64,000 nt of DNA from Halomonas sp. UBA3074 (GCF_002366715.1 NZ_DFBS01000036.1:94534-158533), one strand, 5' to 3'. Numbered from the stretch's first letter, positions 54,925 to 62,981 are shown. The notes: generated by a model not told the origin, from the sequence alone. Translations and numbers: made by a program.

Positions 54925-55473
54925 ATGAGCAAGGTCAATGCAGTCGTGGTAAGCAGCGTGCTGATCACTTTTTTAGGCGTGGGAGTGGTGGGTGGCGCGG
55001 CGTTTGGGCAAACGGTTTACCGGGTCACCGATGAGCACGGCAACGTGACGTTTACCGACGACCCAGACCGCGGTGGCGAGGCATTAGAGCTAACGCCACT
55101 GCCCAGCCTGCCGCCCGCTTTAAGTTCAGCGATCTCCACTGCCCGAGAGACCACGCCCGCGGCGGTGCGCCCGCGCGGAAAGCCTGGGCAGCCCTTCATG
55201 CCTTATGACCACTTTTCGATTGCTGTGCCCCAGCAAGGCGCACGATTATCAGAGCGAAGCACCGCGGTGGAAGTGGCCATTGCGCCCCCGCTACGTGAAG
55301 ACCATCAAGTGCGGCTGTTAGTGAATGGTGAAATTAGCCAAACCGCGCTCCACAGCGATGTTTTCTGGTTAACGGGGCTGCCTGCAGGGCAGCACGAACT
55401 TCAAGCAGAGTTACTCGATAGCAGCCAGCGTTTACAGCACCGCACGCCCGCGGTGACGATTACGGTTCGTTAA
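54925..55473 (+). CDS. DUF4124 domain protein between glnA and ntrB
   Basis: 182 aa from ATG at 54925, with AAGGGGAGG upstream. An N-terminal hydrophobic signal (VVVSSVLITFLGVGVVGGAAFG) precedes a short DUF4124 motif (VYRVTDEHGNVTFTDDPD), which is a secreted domain of unknown function. The C-terminal part (FSIAVPQQGARLSERSTAVEVAIAPPL) resembles a small beta domain. This gene sits between glnA and ntrBC in Pseudomonas relatives as well. Confidence 0.85.
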   Translation: MSKVNAVVVSSVLITFLGVGVVGGAAFGQTVYRVTDEHGNVTFTDDPDRGGEALELTPLPSLPPALSSAISTARETTPAAVRPRGKPGQPFMPYDHFSIAVPQQGARLSERSTAVEVAIAPPLREDHQVRLLVNGEISQTALHSDVFWLTGLPAGQHELQAELLDSSQRLQHRTPAVTITVR

Positions 55474-55495
55474 AAGGGGCTAGTAAAAAACCACT

Positions 55496-55512
55496 TGCAC
55501 TAAAATAGTGCA
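55496..55512 (+). promoter_or_regulatory. Candidate NtrC-binding site upstream of ntrB
   Basis: TGCACTAAAATAGTGCA is a perfect dyad with GCAC-N7-GTGC spacing, the NtrC pattern. It is just after the DUF4124 stop and 98 nt upstream of the sigma54 promoter at 55608. Confidence 0.7.
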
Positions 55513-55607
55513 GGCGTGGGCGCATTTAGCGCCGTGATTGCGCTAAAACGATTCATCCCCGCTGGCGGCTATGCCCGCAAGCCGTGCAATTAGGCATAAA
55601 GACGTAA

Positions 55608-55624
55608 TTGGCGCGCTTTTTGCA
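55608..55624 (+). promoter_or_regulatory. Candidate sigma54 promoter of ntrBC
   Basis: TTGGCGCGCTTTTTGCA matches TGGCAC-N5-TTGCA with the GG (55610-55611) and GC (55622-55623) 10 nt apart. It lies 41 nt before the ntrB ATG. NtrBC would thus be activated by its own phosphorylated product. Confidence 0.7.
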
Positions 55625-55664
55625 CTTCCCTCATTGAACATCCACCTGCAGGTCGGTAACGGCG

Positions 55665-56756
55665 ATGGAAGACGTAATTTCTCAGGACACCACCATGCAC
55701 CAGCGTTTGCTTGAACATCTCACCACGGCGGTGCTGCTGCTAGACGGCGAGCTGCGTGTGCGCTGGATGAATCCTGCCGCTGAAGCCTTGTTGGCGGTCA
55801 GCCTAAGCCGTGTTCAAGGGATCAGCCTGGATACGCTGCTAGGGGGTGATGTCAGTATCGATGATGTCTTGGCCAAAGCGCGCGACGCCTTTCATCCCTA
55901 TACCCAGCGCGAGGCGCGTATTACGCCCCTCAATAGTGAACCACTCACCGTCGACTATACGGTGACGCCCCTATCTGACGACGAACTGCTGTTAGAGGTG
56001 GAACCGCGGGACCGGTTAATGCAAATCTCCCGCGAGGAGGCGCTTACCACTCGTCAGGAGACCATCAAAATATTAGCCCGCGGGCTCGCTCACGAAGTTA
56101 AAAACCCGCTCGGGGGAATCCGTGGGGCAGCGCAGTTGCTGGAGCGCGATTTAGACGATCCCGCTCTGCGTGAATATACCCATATCATCGTGGAAGAGGT
56201 GGATCGCCTGCGTGACCTGGTCGACTCCATGCTGGGTCCTAACCGAATGCTCAAGCATGAACCGGTCAATATTCATCGGGTGCTGGAGCGCGTACGCGCT
56301 CTGTTAATTGCCGAGCATCCCAGCGTGGTGATTAGCCGTGATTATGACCCGAGCTTGCCCGACCTTTCCGGCGATGAAGCGCAGATGATCCAAGCGGTAC
56401 TCAACGTGGCACGCAACGCTGTGCAAGCCATGAGCGATGCACAAACCCCTGAGCCTACCTTAATACTGCGCACCCGCGCCCGGCGTCAGTTTACCCTTGG
56501 CGCCGAACGCCACCGGTTAGTCAGTGAAGTGGCGGTGATCGATAACGGCCCGGGCATTCCCGATGCGCTGCAGGAAACACTTTTCTACCCCATGGTATCC
56601 GGGCGCGCAGAAGGCAGCGGTCTTGGGCTATCGATCGCCCAGTCGATTTTGCACCAACATCAAGGATTGATTGAATGCGACTCACGAGCCGGACACACCG
56701 AATTTCGATTACTGATTCCATTGGTAATACTTTTACCGGAGAAGCGTCATGACTGA
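55665..56756 (+). CDS. glnL: Nitrogen sensor histidine kinase NtrB
   Basis: 363 aa. A PAS-like sensor part (TAVLLLDGELRVRWMNPAAEALL) precedes the kinase core, with His143 in LARGLAHEVKNPLGGIRGAAQLLERDL, the N box QAVLNVARNAVQAM, the G1 box DNGPGIPD and the G2 box GSGLGLSIAQSI. It is cytosolic and phosphorylates NtrC when nitrogen is low, under PII control. The start could also be ATG at 55695. It overlaps ntrC by 8 nt. Confidence 0.96.
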   Translation: MEDVISQDTTMHQRLLEHLTTAVLLLDGELRVRWMNPAAEALLAVSLSRVQGISLDTLLGGDVSIDDVLAKARDAFHPYTQREARITPLNSEPLTVDYTVTPLSDDELLLEVEPRDRLMQISREEALTTRQETIKILARGLAHEVKNPLGGIRGAAQLLERDLDDPALREYTHIIVEEVDRLRDLVDSMLGPNRMLKHEPVNIHRVLERVRALLIAEHPSVVISRDYDPSLPDLSGDEAQMIQAVLNVARNAVQAMSDAQTPEPTLILRTRARRQFTLGAERHRLVSEVAVIDNGPGIPDALQETLFYPMVSGRAEGSGLGLSIAQSILHQHQGLIECDSRAGHTEFRLLIPLVILLPEKRHD

Positions 56757-58176
56757 GGCTACACGTACCGATGTTGCGCGGGTGGTGATTGTCGATGACG
56801 ACCGCGCTATCCGCTGGGTATTGGAACGCGCGTTGGCGCAACCCGATCTCGACGTTGAGTGTATTGAACGTGCCGATGTCGCGCTGACACGTCTACTCGA
56901 AAGCCCTCCAGATGTATTGGTCACCGATATTCGCATGCCAGGCATCGATGGCCTGGATTTAATGGCACGCGTACGCGAGGCGCATCCCGACCTACCGGTG
57001 ATTGTGATGACGGCGCACTCCGACCTGGACAGCGCCGTTGCCTCTTATCAAGGCGGCGCGTTCGAATACCTGCCCAAACCGTTTGACGTTGATGAAGCCC
57101 TGGCGCTGGTGCGCCGCGCGGTGGCCCACGCCCGTGAACGCCAGCGGCCGGTGACCGTGCCCGAGGGGTTAAACGCCGAAATCATTGGCGAAGCGCCCGC
57201 AATGCAGGAGGTGTTTCGCGCCATTGGGCGTCTTTCCCACTCGCATATAACGGTCTTGATCAACGGCGAGTCGGGTACCGGTAAAGAGCGCGTGGCCCAA
57301 GCGCTGCATCAACACAGCCCGCGCGCGGGTAAACCGTTTATCGCGTTGAACATGGCGGCGATTCCCCGTGATTTGATCGAATCGGAGCTGTTTGGCCATG
57401 AGAAGGGTGCCTTTACCGGGGCAGCACAGCAACGCCAAGGGCGGTTCGAACAAGCAAACGGCGGCACGCTGTTTTTAGATGAAATTGGCGATATGCCTGC
57501 CGAAACGCAAACGCGGCTACTGCGGGTGTTGGCGGATGGTGAGTTTTATCGCGTGGGCGGCCATACGCCGGTACGCGTCGATGTGCGAATTATCGCCGCG
57601 ACCCACCAAAATTTAGAAGTGCTGGTCGATGATGGTCGCTTCCGTGAGGATTTATTTCACCGCTTAAACGTGATCCGTATTCATCTGCCAAAGCTTGCCG
57701 AGCGGCGTGAAGATATTCCTCGCTTAACCCGGCACTTTTTAGCCGAAGCAGCGAAAGAGCTCACCACCGATATTAAGGTGCTGACCAGCGAAGCCGAAGC
57801 GCATCTCACGCGTTTGCCGTGGCCTGGCAACGTGCGCCAGTTAGAAAATATCTGCCGTTGGCTAACCGTCATGGCCTCCGGGCGTGAAATCCTGGTGGAA
57901 GATCTTCCGCCGGAGCTGCGCTCACCCAGTGCTTCTGAAAGCAGTGCCCACGGCGATTGGCGAACGGCGTTTCGAGATTGGGCGGACCATGCCCTGGCCG
58001 AAGGCCACACACACCTGTTGGAAGAAGCGGTGCCCGATTTCGAGCGAATTTTAATCGAAACCGCTTTAAAGCATACCGGTGGGCGTAAAGGTGAAGCCGC
58101 TGAACTACTTGGCTGGGGCCGTAACACGCTGACACGCAAACTGAAAACACTGCTGCCAGCGCTGGCTGACGAGTAG
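56749..58176 (+). CDS. glnG: Sigma54-dependent nitrogen regulator NtrC
   Basis: 475 aa. A receiver domain with phospho-acceptor Asp60 (VLVTDIRMPG), an AAA+ domain with Walker A GESGTGKE, the sigma54-contacting loop GAFTGA, and Walker B GGTLFLDEIGDMP, and a C-terminal helix-turn-helix (KGEAAELLGWGRNTLTRKLKTL). It activates sigma54 promoters from distant sites; candidate sites lie before glnA and ntrB in this window. Confidence 0.97.
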   Translation: MTEATRTDVARVVIVDDDRAIRWVLERALAQPDLDVECIERADVALTRLLESPPDVLVTDIRMPGIDGLDLMARVREAHPDLPVIVMTAHSDLDSAVASYQGGAFEYLPKPFDVDEALALVRRAVAHARERQRPVTVPEGLNAEIIGEAPAMQEVFRAIGRLSHSHITVLINGESGTGKERVAQALHQHSPRAGKPFIALNMAAIPRDLIESELFGHEKGAFTGAAQQRQGRFEQANGGTLFLDEIGDMPAETQTRLLRVLADGEFYRVGGHTPVRVDVRIIAATHQNLEVLVDDGRFREDLFHRLNVIRIHLPKLAERREDIPRLTRHFLAEAAKELTTDIKVLTSEAEAHLTRLPWPGNVRQLENICRWLTVMASGREILVEDLPPELRSPSASESSAHGDWRTAFRDWADHALAEGHTHLLEEAVPDFERILIETALKHTGGRKGEAAELLGWGRNTLTRKLKTLLPALADE

Positions 58177-58207
58177 AGGGGAATTCATTGACGAGATAAA
58201 AGTCTAC

Positions 58208-58250
58208 GTCAGCCTAGGCGCTGTCGTGAGGCACGACGAGGCGCACTGAC
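58208..58250. other. Hairpin between ntrC and the convergent small gene
   Basis: GTCAG (58208-58212) pairs with CTGAC (58246-58250), GCGC with GCGC inside, and GTCGTG (58223-58228) with CACGAC (58232-58237). It sits between the ends of two convergent genes and may stop both transcripts, but has no T-run. Confidence 0.55.
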
Positions 58251-58273
58251 CCGTGCGCAGGCTGAGTATCCCA

Positions 58274-58441
58274 TTACTGCTCGAGACGCTGGATCTCTGC
58301 CAATATCGCCTCCGCCTCTTCGGTTAGGGTGGCATTGGCGCGCATATCGCCGTTGCGAGACGCTTCCATCGCCGCTTGCAGTTTACGTTCGTAGTCTTGC
58401 TGGAGTTTCTTTTTTGGGTCGCGCTTAAACATACCAAGCAT
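58274..58441 (-). CDS. DUF6435 family small protein
   Basis: 55 aa, starting MLGMFKRDPKKKLQQDYERKL from ATG 58441 with GAGG 9 nt upstream; an internal ATG at 58432 is an alternative start. The body (QAAMEASRNGDMRANATLTEEAEAILAEIQRLEQ) is a highly helical, charged two-helix unit that matches DUF6435 from memory. It is cytosolic with unknown function, and convergent with ntrC. Confidence 0.8.
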   Translation of the reverse strand: MLGMFKRDPKKKLQQDYERKLQAAMEASRNGDMRANATLTEEAEAILAEIQRLEQ

Positions 58442-58527
58442 GTTCAGTTGCCTCGCTATCTATAAAGTGGTGTACACCATTTGTATAGGTTTCGAGGCGC
58501 TGTGTCGAATGTTTGTTTTATGAATGT

Positions 58528-59058
58528 TTACGCTTGCTGTTGAGAGAGTGCACTGCACTGCCTCAGAAAACGCTCAAAATCGACCAAAATAGTATCGAGG
58601 CTGGCATGTAGGCGGTGATCGTCATCGACCATTCTGAGCGACAGCCGCTGCTGACGGGCACGTTCAATCACCGGTTCAGGGGCAACGACATCATCACGCC
58701 AGCCGTGAATGATGTGCGTGAGGCCTGCCTGAATGGTAGGTGACGTTTCAGGGTAGTCAGTTAAGCCCAGCGCTGGGGCTAATAAAAAACAGCCCAATAC
58801 CGGCTGCTGGGCGCTAACGGCAGCACTTAACCACCCGCCCAAGCTAGAACCTGCCAGCACACGGTGCGCGGGGTCGTCACCGCGCTCGTTCAACACCTTT
58901 AACAAGTGCTGAAGACGTTGCTGTGGCTCGGTGATGCTGCGATAGTCCATCACTACCGGTTCACAATCATCGAGCTTTTCTGCAACGCTTTTTAATGCCT
59001 GCATTTTTAGTGCCGCTGGGCCGCTCTCCAGGCCATGGGACAAATACACCGTCATCAT
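58528..59058 (-). CDS. YqiA-like alpha/beta-hydrolase
   Basis: 176 aa. It starts MMTVYLSHGLESGPAALKMQAL, with the nucleophile elbow AGSSLGGWLSA, an Asp in HGWRDDVVAP and His in DDDHRLH. The small size and motif set match the YqiA/YcfP group of esterases. Substrate unknown; YqiA of E. coli acts on palmitoyl-CoA and short esters. ATG at 59058 or 59055 is the start. It is 5 nt from the entericidin-type gene, same strand. Confidence 0.85.
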   Translation of the reverse strand: MMTVYLSHGLESGPAALKMQALKSVAEKLDDCEPVVMDYRSITEPQQRLQHLLKVLNERGDDPAHRVLAGSSLGGWLSAAVSAQQPVLGCFLLAPALGLTDYPETSPTIQAGLTHIIHGWRDDVVAPEPVIERARQQRLSLRMVDDDHRLHASLDTILVDFERFLRQCSALSQQQA

Positions 59059-59063
59059 TATGT

Positions 59064-59195
59064 TTAGCTCGCTGAACGTTGGATCGCTTCGCCACCCTGT
59101 TCAATATCTTCACCGGCACCCCGAATGGTGTTGCAACCGCTGACTACCAGCAGGGTGGCGATGACCAGGATGCCAAGCGCAATAGTACGTTTCAT
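59064..59195 (-). CDS. Entericidin A/B family lipoprotein
   Basis: 43 aa, starting MKRTIALGILVIATLLVVSG, then the lipobox cysteine at residue 21 (VSGC) and the entericidin-type sequence NTIRGAGEDIEQGGEAIQRS. AAGGAG precedes the ATG. Such small outer-membrane lipoproteins are linked to stationary-phase lysis in E. coli, with no proven role elsewhere. It is probably co-transcribed with the hydrolase gene. Confidence 0.88.
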   Translation of the reverse strand: MKRTIALGILVIATLLVVSGCNTIRGAGEDIEQGGEAIQRSAS

Positions 59196-59552
59196 AGCGT
59201 TCTCCTTGAAGGTGTGAGTGAGGGATGGCTGCTTAAATCAGCCTGCTCACTCTTTTTATAGCAAAGCGTTGCTGTGCGTAAGCAAAAATAATCGCTGCTG
59301 AAGCGTTTCGCCATTGTTTTAGAACGTTTCCATCAGATAGGTAGGCGATTCAGACGCTTGTTTATGTCGCATGTGCCAGTTCTATACATAACGGAGAGGG
59401 TGCTAGGCGAGCTCACTGTCAGTGTTTTTATTTTATAAGCAATTGTTTTTATTTGTATTTTTAAATTATTGGCACGAGTTGGCGCAGTGCCTGCAGCTAC
59501 TAGATAGTTACCATTTTTGAATTAAAGACAGTTGGATAAGTGATACGAGTAA
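59196..59552 (+). other. Gene-free AT-rich stretch upstream of the small RNA locus
   Basis: 357 nt with no convincing gene. It holds an 11-nt perfect palindrome CACTGTCAGTG (59414-59424), an AT-rich run (59425-59470) and a sigma54-like element at 59479. It is read here as the promoter region of the structured RNA that follows. Confidence 0.5.
59479..59495 (+). promoter_or_regulatory. Candidate sigma54 promoter upstream of the small RNA
   Basis: TTGGCGCAGTGCCTGCA has GG (59481-59482) and GC (59493-59494) separated by 10 nt, similar to TGGCAC-N5-TTGCA. It would start RNA near 59505. A weak sigma70 alternative, TTGAAT (59517-59522) with GATACG (59542-59547), would start near 59554 but has a 19-nt spacer. 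Confidence 0.4.
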
Positions 59553-59724
59553 CTAAGTGAGTGGGCGGACAGGCAAATGGAAGGCAGGATGCCGTGAGAT
59601 CAACAGGATGTTAAAGGACATTCCGCTCACTCACTGGTTGCAGCGCATGGAGGCGCTGTTCATCAAACCAGGGAACGGAACCGGTGCGAAACGACCATCT
59701 TGTGAAAATAAGGTGGTCTTTTTG
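59553..59724 (+). ncRNA. CsrB/RsmZ-like CsrA-binding small RNA (candidate)
   Basis: About 170 nt with no coding frame. Eight GGA motifs are at 59567, 59579, 59587, 59606, 59616, 59649, 59672 and 59677. Hairpins present the motif in their loops: GGC-AGGAT-GCC (59583-59593), AAC-AGGAT-GTT (59602-59612) and CAGCGC-ATGGAG-GCGCTG (59641-59658). The first two lie within a 14-bp stem, 59556-59569 with 59622-59635 (one G-U pair). A terminator, GACCATCTT with AAGGTGGTC and then TTTTT, ends it at 59723. These are the hallmarks of CsrA/RsmA-titrating RNAs. The 5' end is not certain and no csrA gene lies here. Confidence 0.75.
59693..59723 (+). terminator. Rho-independent terminator of the small RNA
   Basis: GACCATCTT (59693-59701), a loop of 8 nt, AAGGTGGTC (59710-59718, one G-U pair) and TTTTT. 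Confidence 0.9.
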
Positions 59725-59897
59725 CGTGCCTGAATATTTATAAGCTATTGATTTTTATAACTTCTTATATCGTCTCTGATTTTGCATAGCTTTTGTACAG
59801 AAAAAAAGTGTGTTTTGGTCTATCCTTTCTTGGAAACCAAAAATGCAGCGGTTAGAAAACGTCAACGTAACGACCGCACACTATCAGGGACAAGATT

Positions 59898-60029
59898 ATG
59901 GCGATGGCATTGATGTTATGCATGTTTATTTTGTTCTTAGGGTTTTCGGGGGTGGGTGTGTACATGATGTTTAAAACATCATTCATGGCCAGCATGGACG
60001 AGCGTGATGACATGCCGCCAGACCTATAA
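59898..60029 (+). CDS. 43-aa small membrane protein
   Basis: A short frame from ATG 59898 with AGGGA 8 nt upstream. One hydrophobic segment (MALMLCMFILFLGFSGVGVYMM) is followed by a short charged tail (SMDERDDMPPDL). A terminator follows at once. I do not recognise the family. The ribosome site, clean frame, isolated position and terminator suggest a real gene. Confidence 0.6.
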   Translation: MAMALMLCMFILFLGFSGVGVYMMFKTSFMASMDERDDMPPDL

Positions 60030-60069
60030 AAAGTCAATAAATCAATAATTTACTGATTCGCATCTTAAG

Positions 60070-60091
60070 CGCCCGCTATTGCGGGCGTTTT
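60070..60091 (+). terminator. Rho-independent terminator of the 43-aa gene
   Basis: CGCCCGC (60070-60076), TATT, GCGGGCG (60081-60087) and TTTT. Confidence 0.88.
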
Positions 60092-60171
60092 GCGTTGGCG
60101 TCTATCGCTATCGGTAGCCTTTATCAATATCAATGGCGCTTAACGCGATGGTTTTCACAAGGGCTCAGGCG

Positions 60172-60711
60172 TTATCCCATCCAATAAAGGCTTACCAAAG
60201 CAAAGGCATAGCCCAGCGCCGCGCCAGCCAGTACATCGCTAATATAGTGCAACCCCAGGCCAACCCGGGAGATTGCAATCAACAGCGTTAACGGAAGGAT
60301 CACCGGCAGTAGCCAGGGCGTATGAGCCGCCACTAACACGCTAAACATGACGGCATGCATGGTGTGGCCGCTGGGAAAGCTATAACGGTCCCTGGCCGGT
60401 TCACAACACTGGATGCCTTCACTGTAGGTAATAAAAGGGCGCTCGCGACACAGGCGTGTTTTCACCAAGCGATAGACCGCGACGGCAAACAAGGCGATAA
60501 CGCTGTACTGCATCAGCCGCCAGGCGCCGTTAGGCTGCAGCCAAGGCTGGGCCAGAATCAGCAGTACCCAGACCGGCCAATCACCTAAGCGGCTGGCGGC
60601 TTGCAAGGTAAGACGCCACGGGCGATACAGCGAAAGCCGTGATACTCGCTGGCATAACTGCCACTCTACTAAATCAAGACGGTCGAATACGACAAGCGGA
60701 CGCGGGCGCAT
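60172..60711 (-). CDS. PAP2-family membrane phosphatase
   Basis: 179 aa from ATG at 60711, which lies inside the end of the glycosyltransferase gene (38-nt overlap). The three phosphatase motifs are visible: KTRLCRERPF, YSFPSGHTMHA and SRVGLGLHYISDVLAG. Several hydrophobic segments place it in the inner membrane. It likely removes phosphate from a lipid such as undecaprenyl pyrophosphate or phosphatidylglycerophosphate; the substrate is not fixed. Confidence 0.9.
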   Translation of the reverse strand: MRPRPLVVFDRLDLVEWQLCQRVSRLSLYRPWRLTLQAASRLGDWPVWVLLILAQPWLQPNGAWRLMQYSVIALFAVAVYRLVKTRLCRERPFITYSEGIQCCEPARDRYSFPSGHTMHAVMFSVLVAAHTPWLLPVILPLTLLIAISRVGLGLHYISDVLAGAALGYAFALVSLYWMG

Positions 60712-61837
60712 GGTGAGCCTCCAGGGCTTGGTGTAGATAACGCAAAAACTGCTCGGCAATCCCCGCCCAGCTCTGCTCGAGCGCGCGTAGCCGCGCGACG
60801 CGACCCAGGCGAGCGTAGTCAGCGGGGTGTTGGCATAGCGCCACCGCCGCCTGCTGGAAAGCGGCACTATCGCCAGCGGGGATGGTAATGCCGTTATAAC
60901 CGCTATTAATGAGTTCAGCGCTGGCAGCGTGATCATAAGCCACCACGGCTAAGCCGCTGGCCATAGCTTCAGCGACCACATTCCCCCAAGTTTCGGAAAG
61001 CGAGGGAAAAATAAACAGGTCAGCGCTGGCATAGTGGCGGGCAAGCGCTTCCTGGCCTACGAAACCGGTAAAATGTGCGTCGGGTAGCGCCTTTTCTAGC
61101 GTCGCCCGGCCAGGGCCGTCGCCCACGATGACCTGGGCGATATCGGGCCGCACTTCGCGCATGGCCTGAAAGCTTTCCTGCAGCAAGGTGAGATTTTTTT
61201 CAGCCGCGAGCCGGCCAACATAAAGAGCGACCGGTTGATGCTCGTTTACCCCCCACTGCTGGCGCAGCTCATGGTCGCGATGGGCTGGCGAGAAGCGTTC
61301 TCCGTCAAGCCCGCGTGATAACACATGGGTATCGCGGATGCCTTGCTGCTGAAGCGCTTTGGCTTGCAAGTAAGTTGGCACTAGCGTTAACGCACAGCCG
61401 TTATGAAAGTAGCGCAGGTAGCGTCGCGTGGAAGAAGCTAGCCAGTTAACCCCATAGTCTTCGCAGTAATGGTCAAAATTCGTGTGCCACCCAGCGACCA
61501 GAGGAATATTGAGGCGTCGTGCCGCTTGACGCGCCGCCCAACCAAGCGGGCCTTGCGTAGCCAGATAAATCACATCGGGGCGATGCTGGCGCCAAAAGCG
61601 CCGAAGGGTGGCCGGTGTCACCAGTCCTACCTGAACATCGGCGTAGCCCGGTAAGGCAAGGCGCTGCACCTGTAGTTCGCGGTTAACGCCCGTCGTGTTG
61701 GCGGCGACTCTCGGGCGGGGACGAATGACATCGACCAGCACACCTTGCTGGCCAAGTTCATAACTTATACGGCTCAGCGTATGGGCGACGCCGTTGATAT
61801 CCGGTGACCATGTTTCACTAACGATGCAGAGCCGCAT
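60674..61837 (-). CDS. Glycosyltransferase family 4 protein
   Basis: 387 aa with two Rossmann-like domains of the GT-B fold. The N-terminus SETWSPDINGVAHTLSRISYELG and the C-terminal donor site FIFPSLSETWGNVVAEAMASGLAVVAYD are typical. A VGRLAAEKNL strand lies between. It is similar to mannosyl- or glucosyltransferases that act on glycolipids. It overlaps the phosphatase gene, so the two are probably an operon in membrane glycolipid handling. Confidence 0.9.
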   Translation of the reverse strand: MRLCIVSETWSPDINGVAHTLSRISYELGQQGVLVDVIRPRPRVAANTTGVNRELQVQRLALPGYADVQVGLVTPATLRRFWRQHRPDVIYLATQGPLGWAARQAARRLNIPLVAGWHTNFDHYCEDYGVNWLASSTRRYLRYFHNGCALTLVPTYLQAKALQQQGIRDTHVLSRGLDGERFSPAHRDHELRQQWGVNEHQPVALYVGRLAAEKNLTLLQESFQAMREVRPDIAQVIVGDGPGRATLEKALPDAHFTGFVGQEALARHYASADLFIFPSLSETWGNVVAEAMASGLAVVAYDHAASAELINSGYNGITIPAGDSAAFQQAAVALCQHPADYARLGRVARLRALEQSWAGIAEQFLRYLHQALEAHHAPASACRIRPS

Positions 61838-62114
61838 AAGCGATCCATCCCTTTATCACGTTTTGTTGCAGTGTGGGCAGTCTGAATGACACTGCCGAGT
61901 CAAATGGATGAACAAGCGATGACAACCTAGGTAACGGGCGTTTGCGTGCGTGCCTTCATAGCATTTGTTAGGAATAGGGGGGATTGGGGTAGGGCGTGGG
62001 CGTCGCTATTGGCAGCGGGTAAAAGCTGGACTAGCCTCAACTAAGCACAGCACTAAGCCGACTTATTGGTGGCGAAAAAGCTGCGTTCAGGGAGCGGTTA
62101 GCAAGGAGGTTATG

Positions 62115-62981
62115 ATGGAGGTAGCGGATAGCACGCATGCATACGGTGATGTTCATCTCGATATTCTTACCCTAGATACTCAGGGGGTCACCGCCCGAGA
62201 GGATGCGCTGGCTATTGAGGAAGCACTAGAAATCCGCCTAGCGGGTAGCGAGCCCGTCATCACTATGCGCACACCCGGCCATGATCGTGAGCTGGCGGCT
62301 GGTCTGATGCTTAGTGAAGGCGTCGCGCATTCGAGGGATGATTTCGAAGTGATCGATCATCTAGTGGGCCAGCCCAATGTCCTACAAGTGGTGCTCAAGC
62401 GTTTTAATACCACAAAGGCCGAGCGACTGGCGCGTTCGTCTCTCTCCAACAGCGCCTGTGGCGTGTGCGGTAAGAAGAAGCTGAATCTCGAGGCCATGCA
62501 GGGGTTGTCGCCATTGGTGTTTTCCTCCCCGTTAAGCCGCCAGCTATTAACGTCGTTGCCGGGCGAGCTGAACAAGCAGCAAACGCTCTTTGCCCATACT
62601 GGTGGCCTGCACGCCGCCGCCTTGTTTGACGCCAATGGCCGGCTATTAGCCTTGAGAGAAGATGTGGGACGCCATAATGCGGTCGATAAATTGACCGGAT
62701 GGGCATTGTTGAATGATCAACTGCCGCTCGACGAGCGCATTGTGCTACTCAGCGGCCGTGCGAGTTTCGAGCTTATTCAGAAGTGTATTATGGCGCGGGT
62801 ATCCGTGGTCTGCGCTATTTCCGCCCCGAGTAGTTACGCCGTCCGTCTGGCAAGGGAGTTTGGCATCACCCTGGTGGGGTTTCTGCGTGACGGGCGCTTC
62901 AATATTTACGCGGGAGCAGAGCGTATTTTGGGTTCCTCTTATGCCTTGCCCGCGAGCGTAGATAATAAGCGCTTAGCGTAG
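62115..62981 (+). CDS. fdhD: Formate dehydrogenase accessory sulfurtransferase FdhD
   Basis: 288 aa. ATG at 62115 is chosen because AGGAGG (62104-62109) is 5 nt upstream; the ATG at 62112 is too close to it. The CxxC motif SACGVCGKKK carries the sulphur that FdhD passes from IscS to the molybdenum cofactor. Other family strings are MRTPGHDRELAAGLMLSEG and LREDVGRHNAVDKL. No formate dehydrogenase gene is in the window. Confidence 0.94.
   Translation: MEVADSTHAYGDVHLDILTLDTQGVTAREDALAIEEALEIRLAGSEPVITMRTPGHDRELAAGLMLSEGVAHSRDDFEVIDHLVGQPNVLQVVLKRFNTTKAERLARSSLSNSACGVCGKKKLNLEAMQGLSPLVFSSPLSRQLLTSLPGELNKQQTLFAHTGGLHAAALFDANGRLLALREDVGRHNAVDKLTGWALLNDQLPLDERIVLLSGRASFELIQKCIMARVSVVCAISAPSSYAVRLAREFGITLVGFLRDGRFNIYAGAERILGSSYALPASVDNKRLA

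Noticed and set aside
59469..59486. A stronger -24 box TTGGCACG as a sigma54 promoter
   Set aside because: The GC pair falls 11 nt after the GG instead of 10, and sigma54 does not tolerate this spacing; the neighbouring element at 59479 fits better.
59400..59560. GacA/UvrY box (TGTAAG-N6-CTTACA) for the small RNA
   Set aside because: No acceptable match was found by eye in the upstream 150 nt.
59553..59724. CrcZ-type RNA that sequesters Hfq/Crc
   Set aside because: The repeated motif is GGA in loops; the CA-rich AAnAAnAA motifs of CrcZ are absent.
61965..62114. A 50-residue N-terminal extension of FdhD
   Set aside because: It has no ribosome site and no family match; AGGAGG just before 62115 sets the start.
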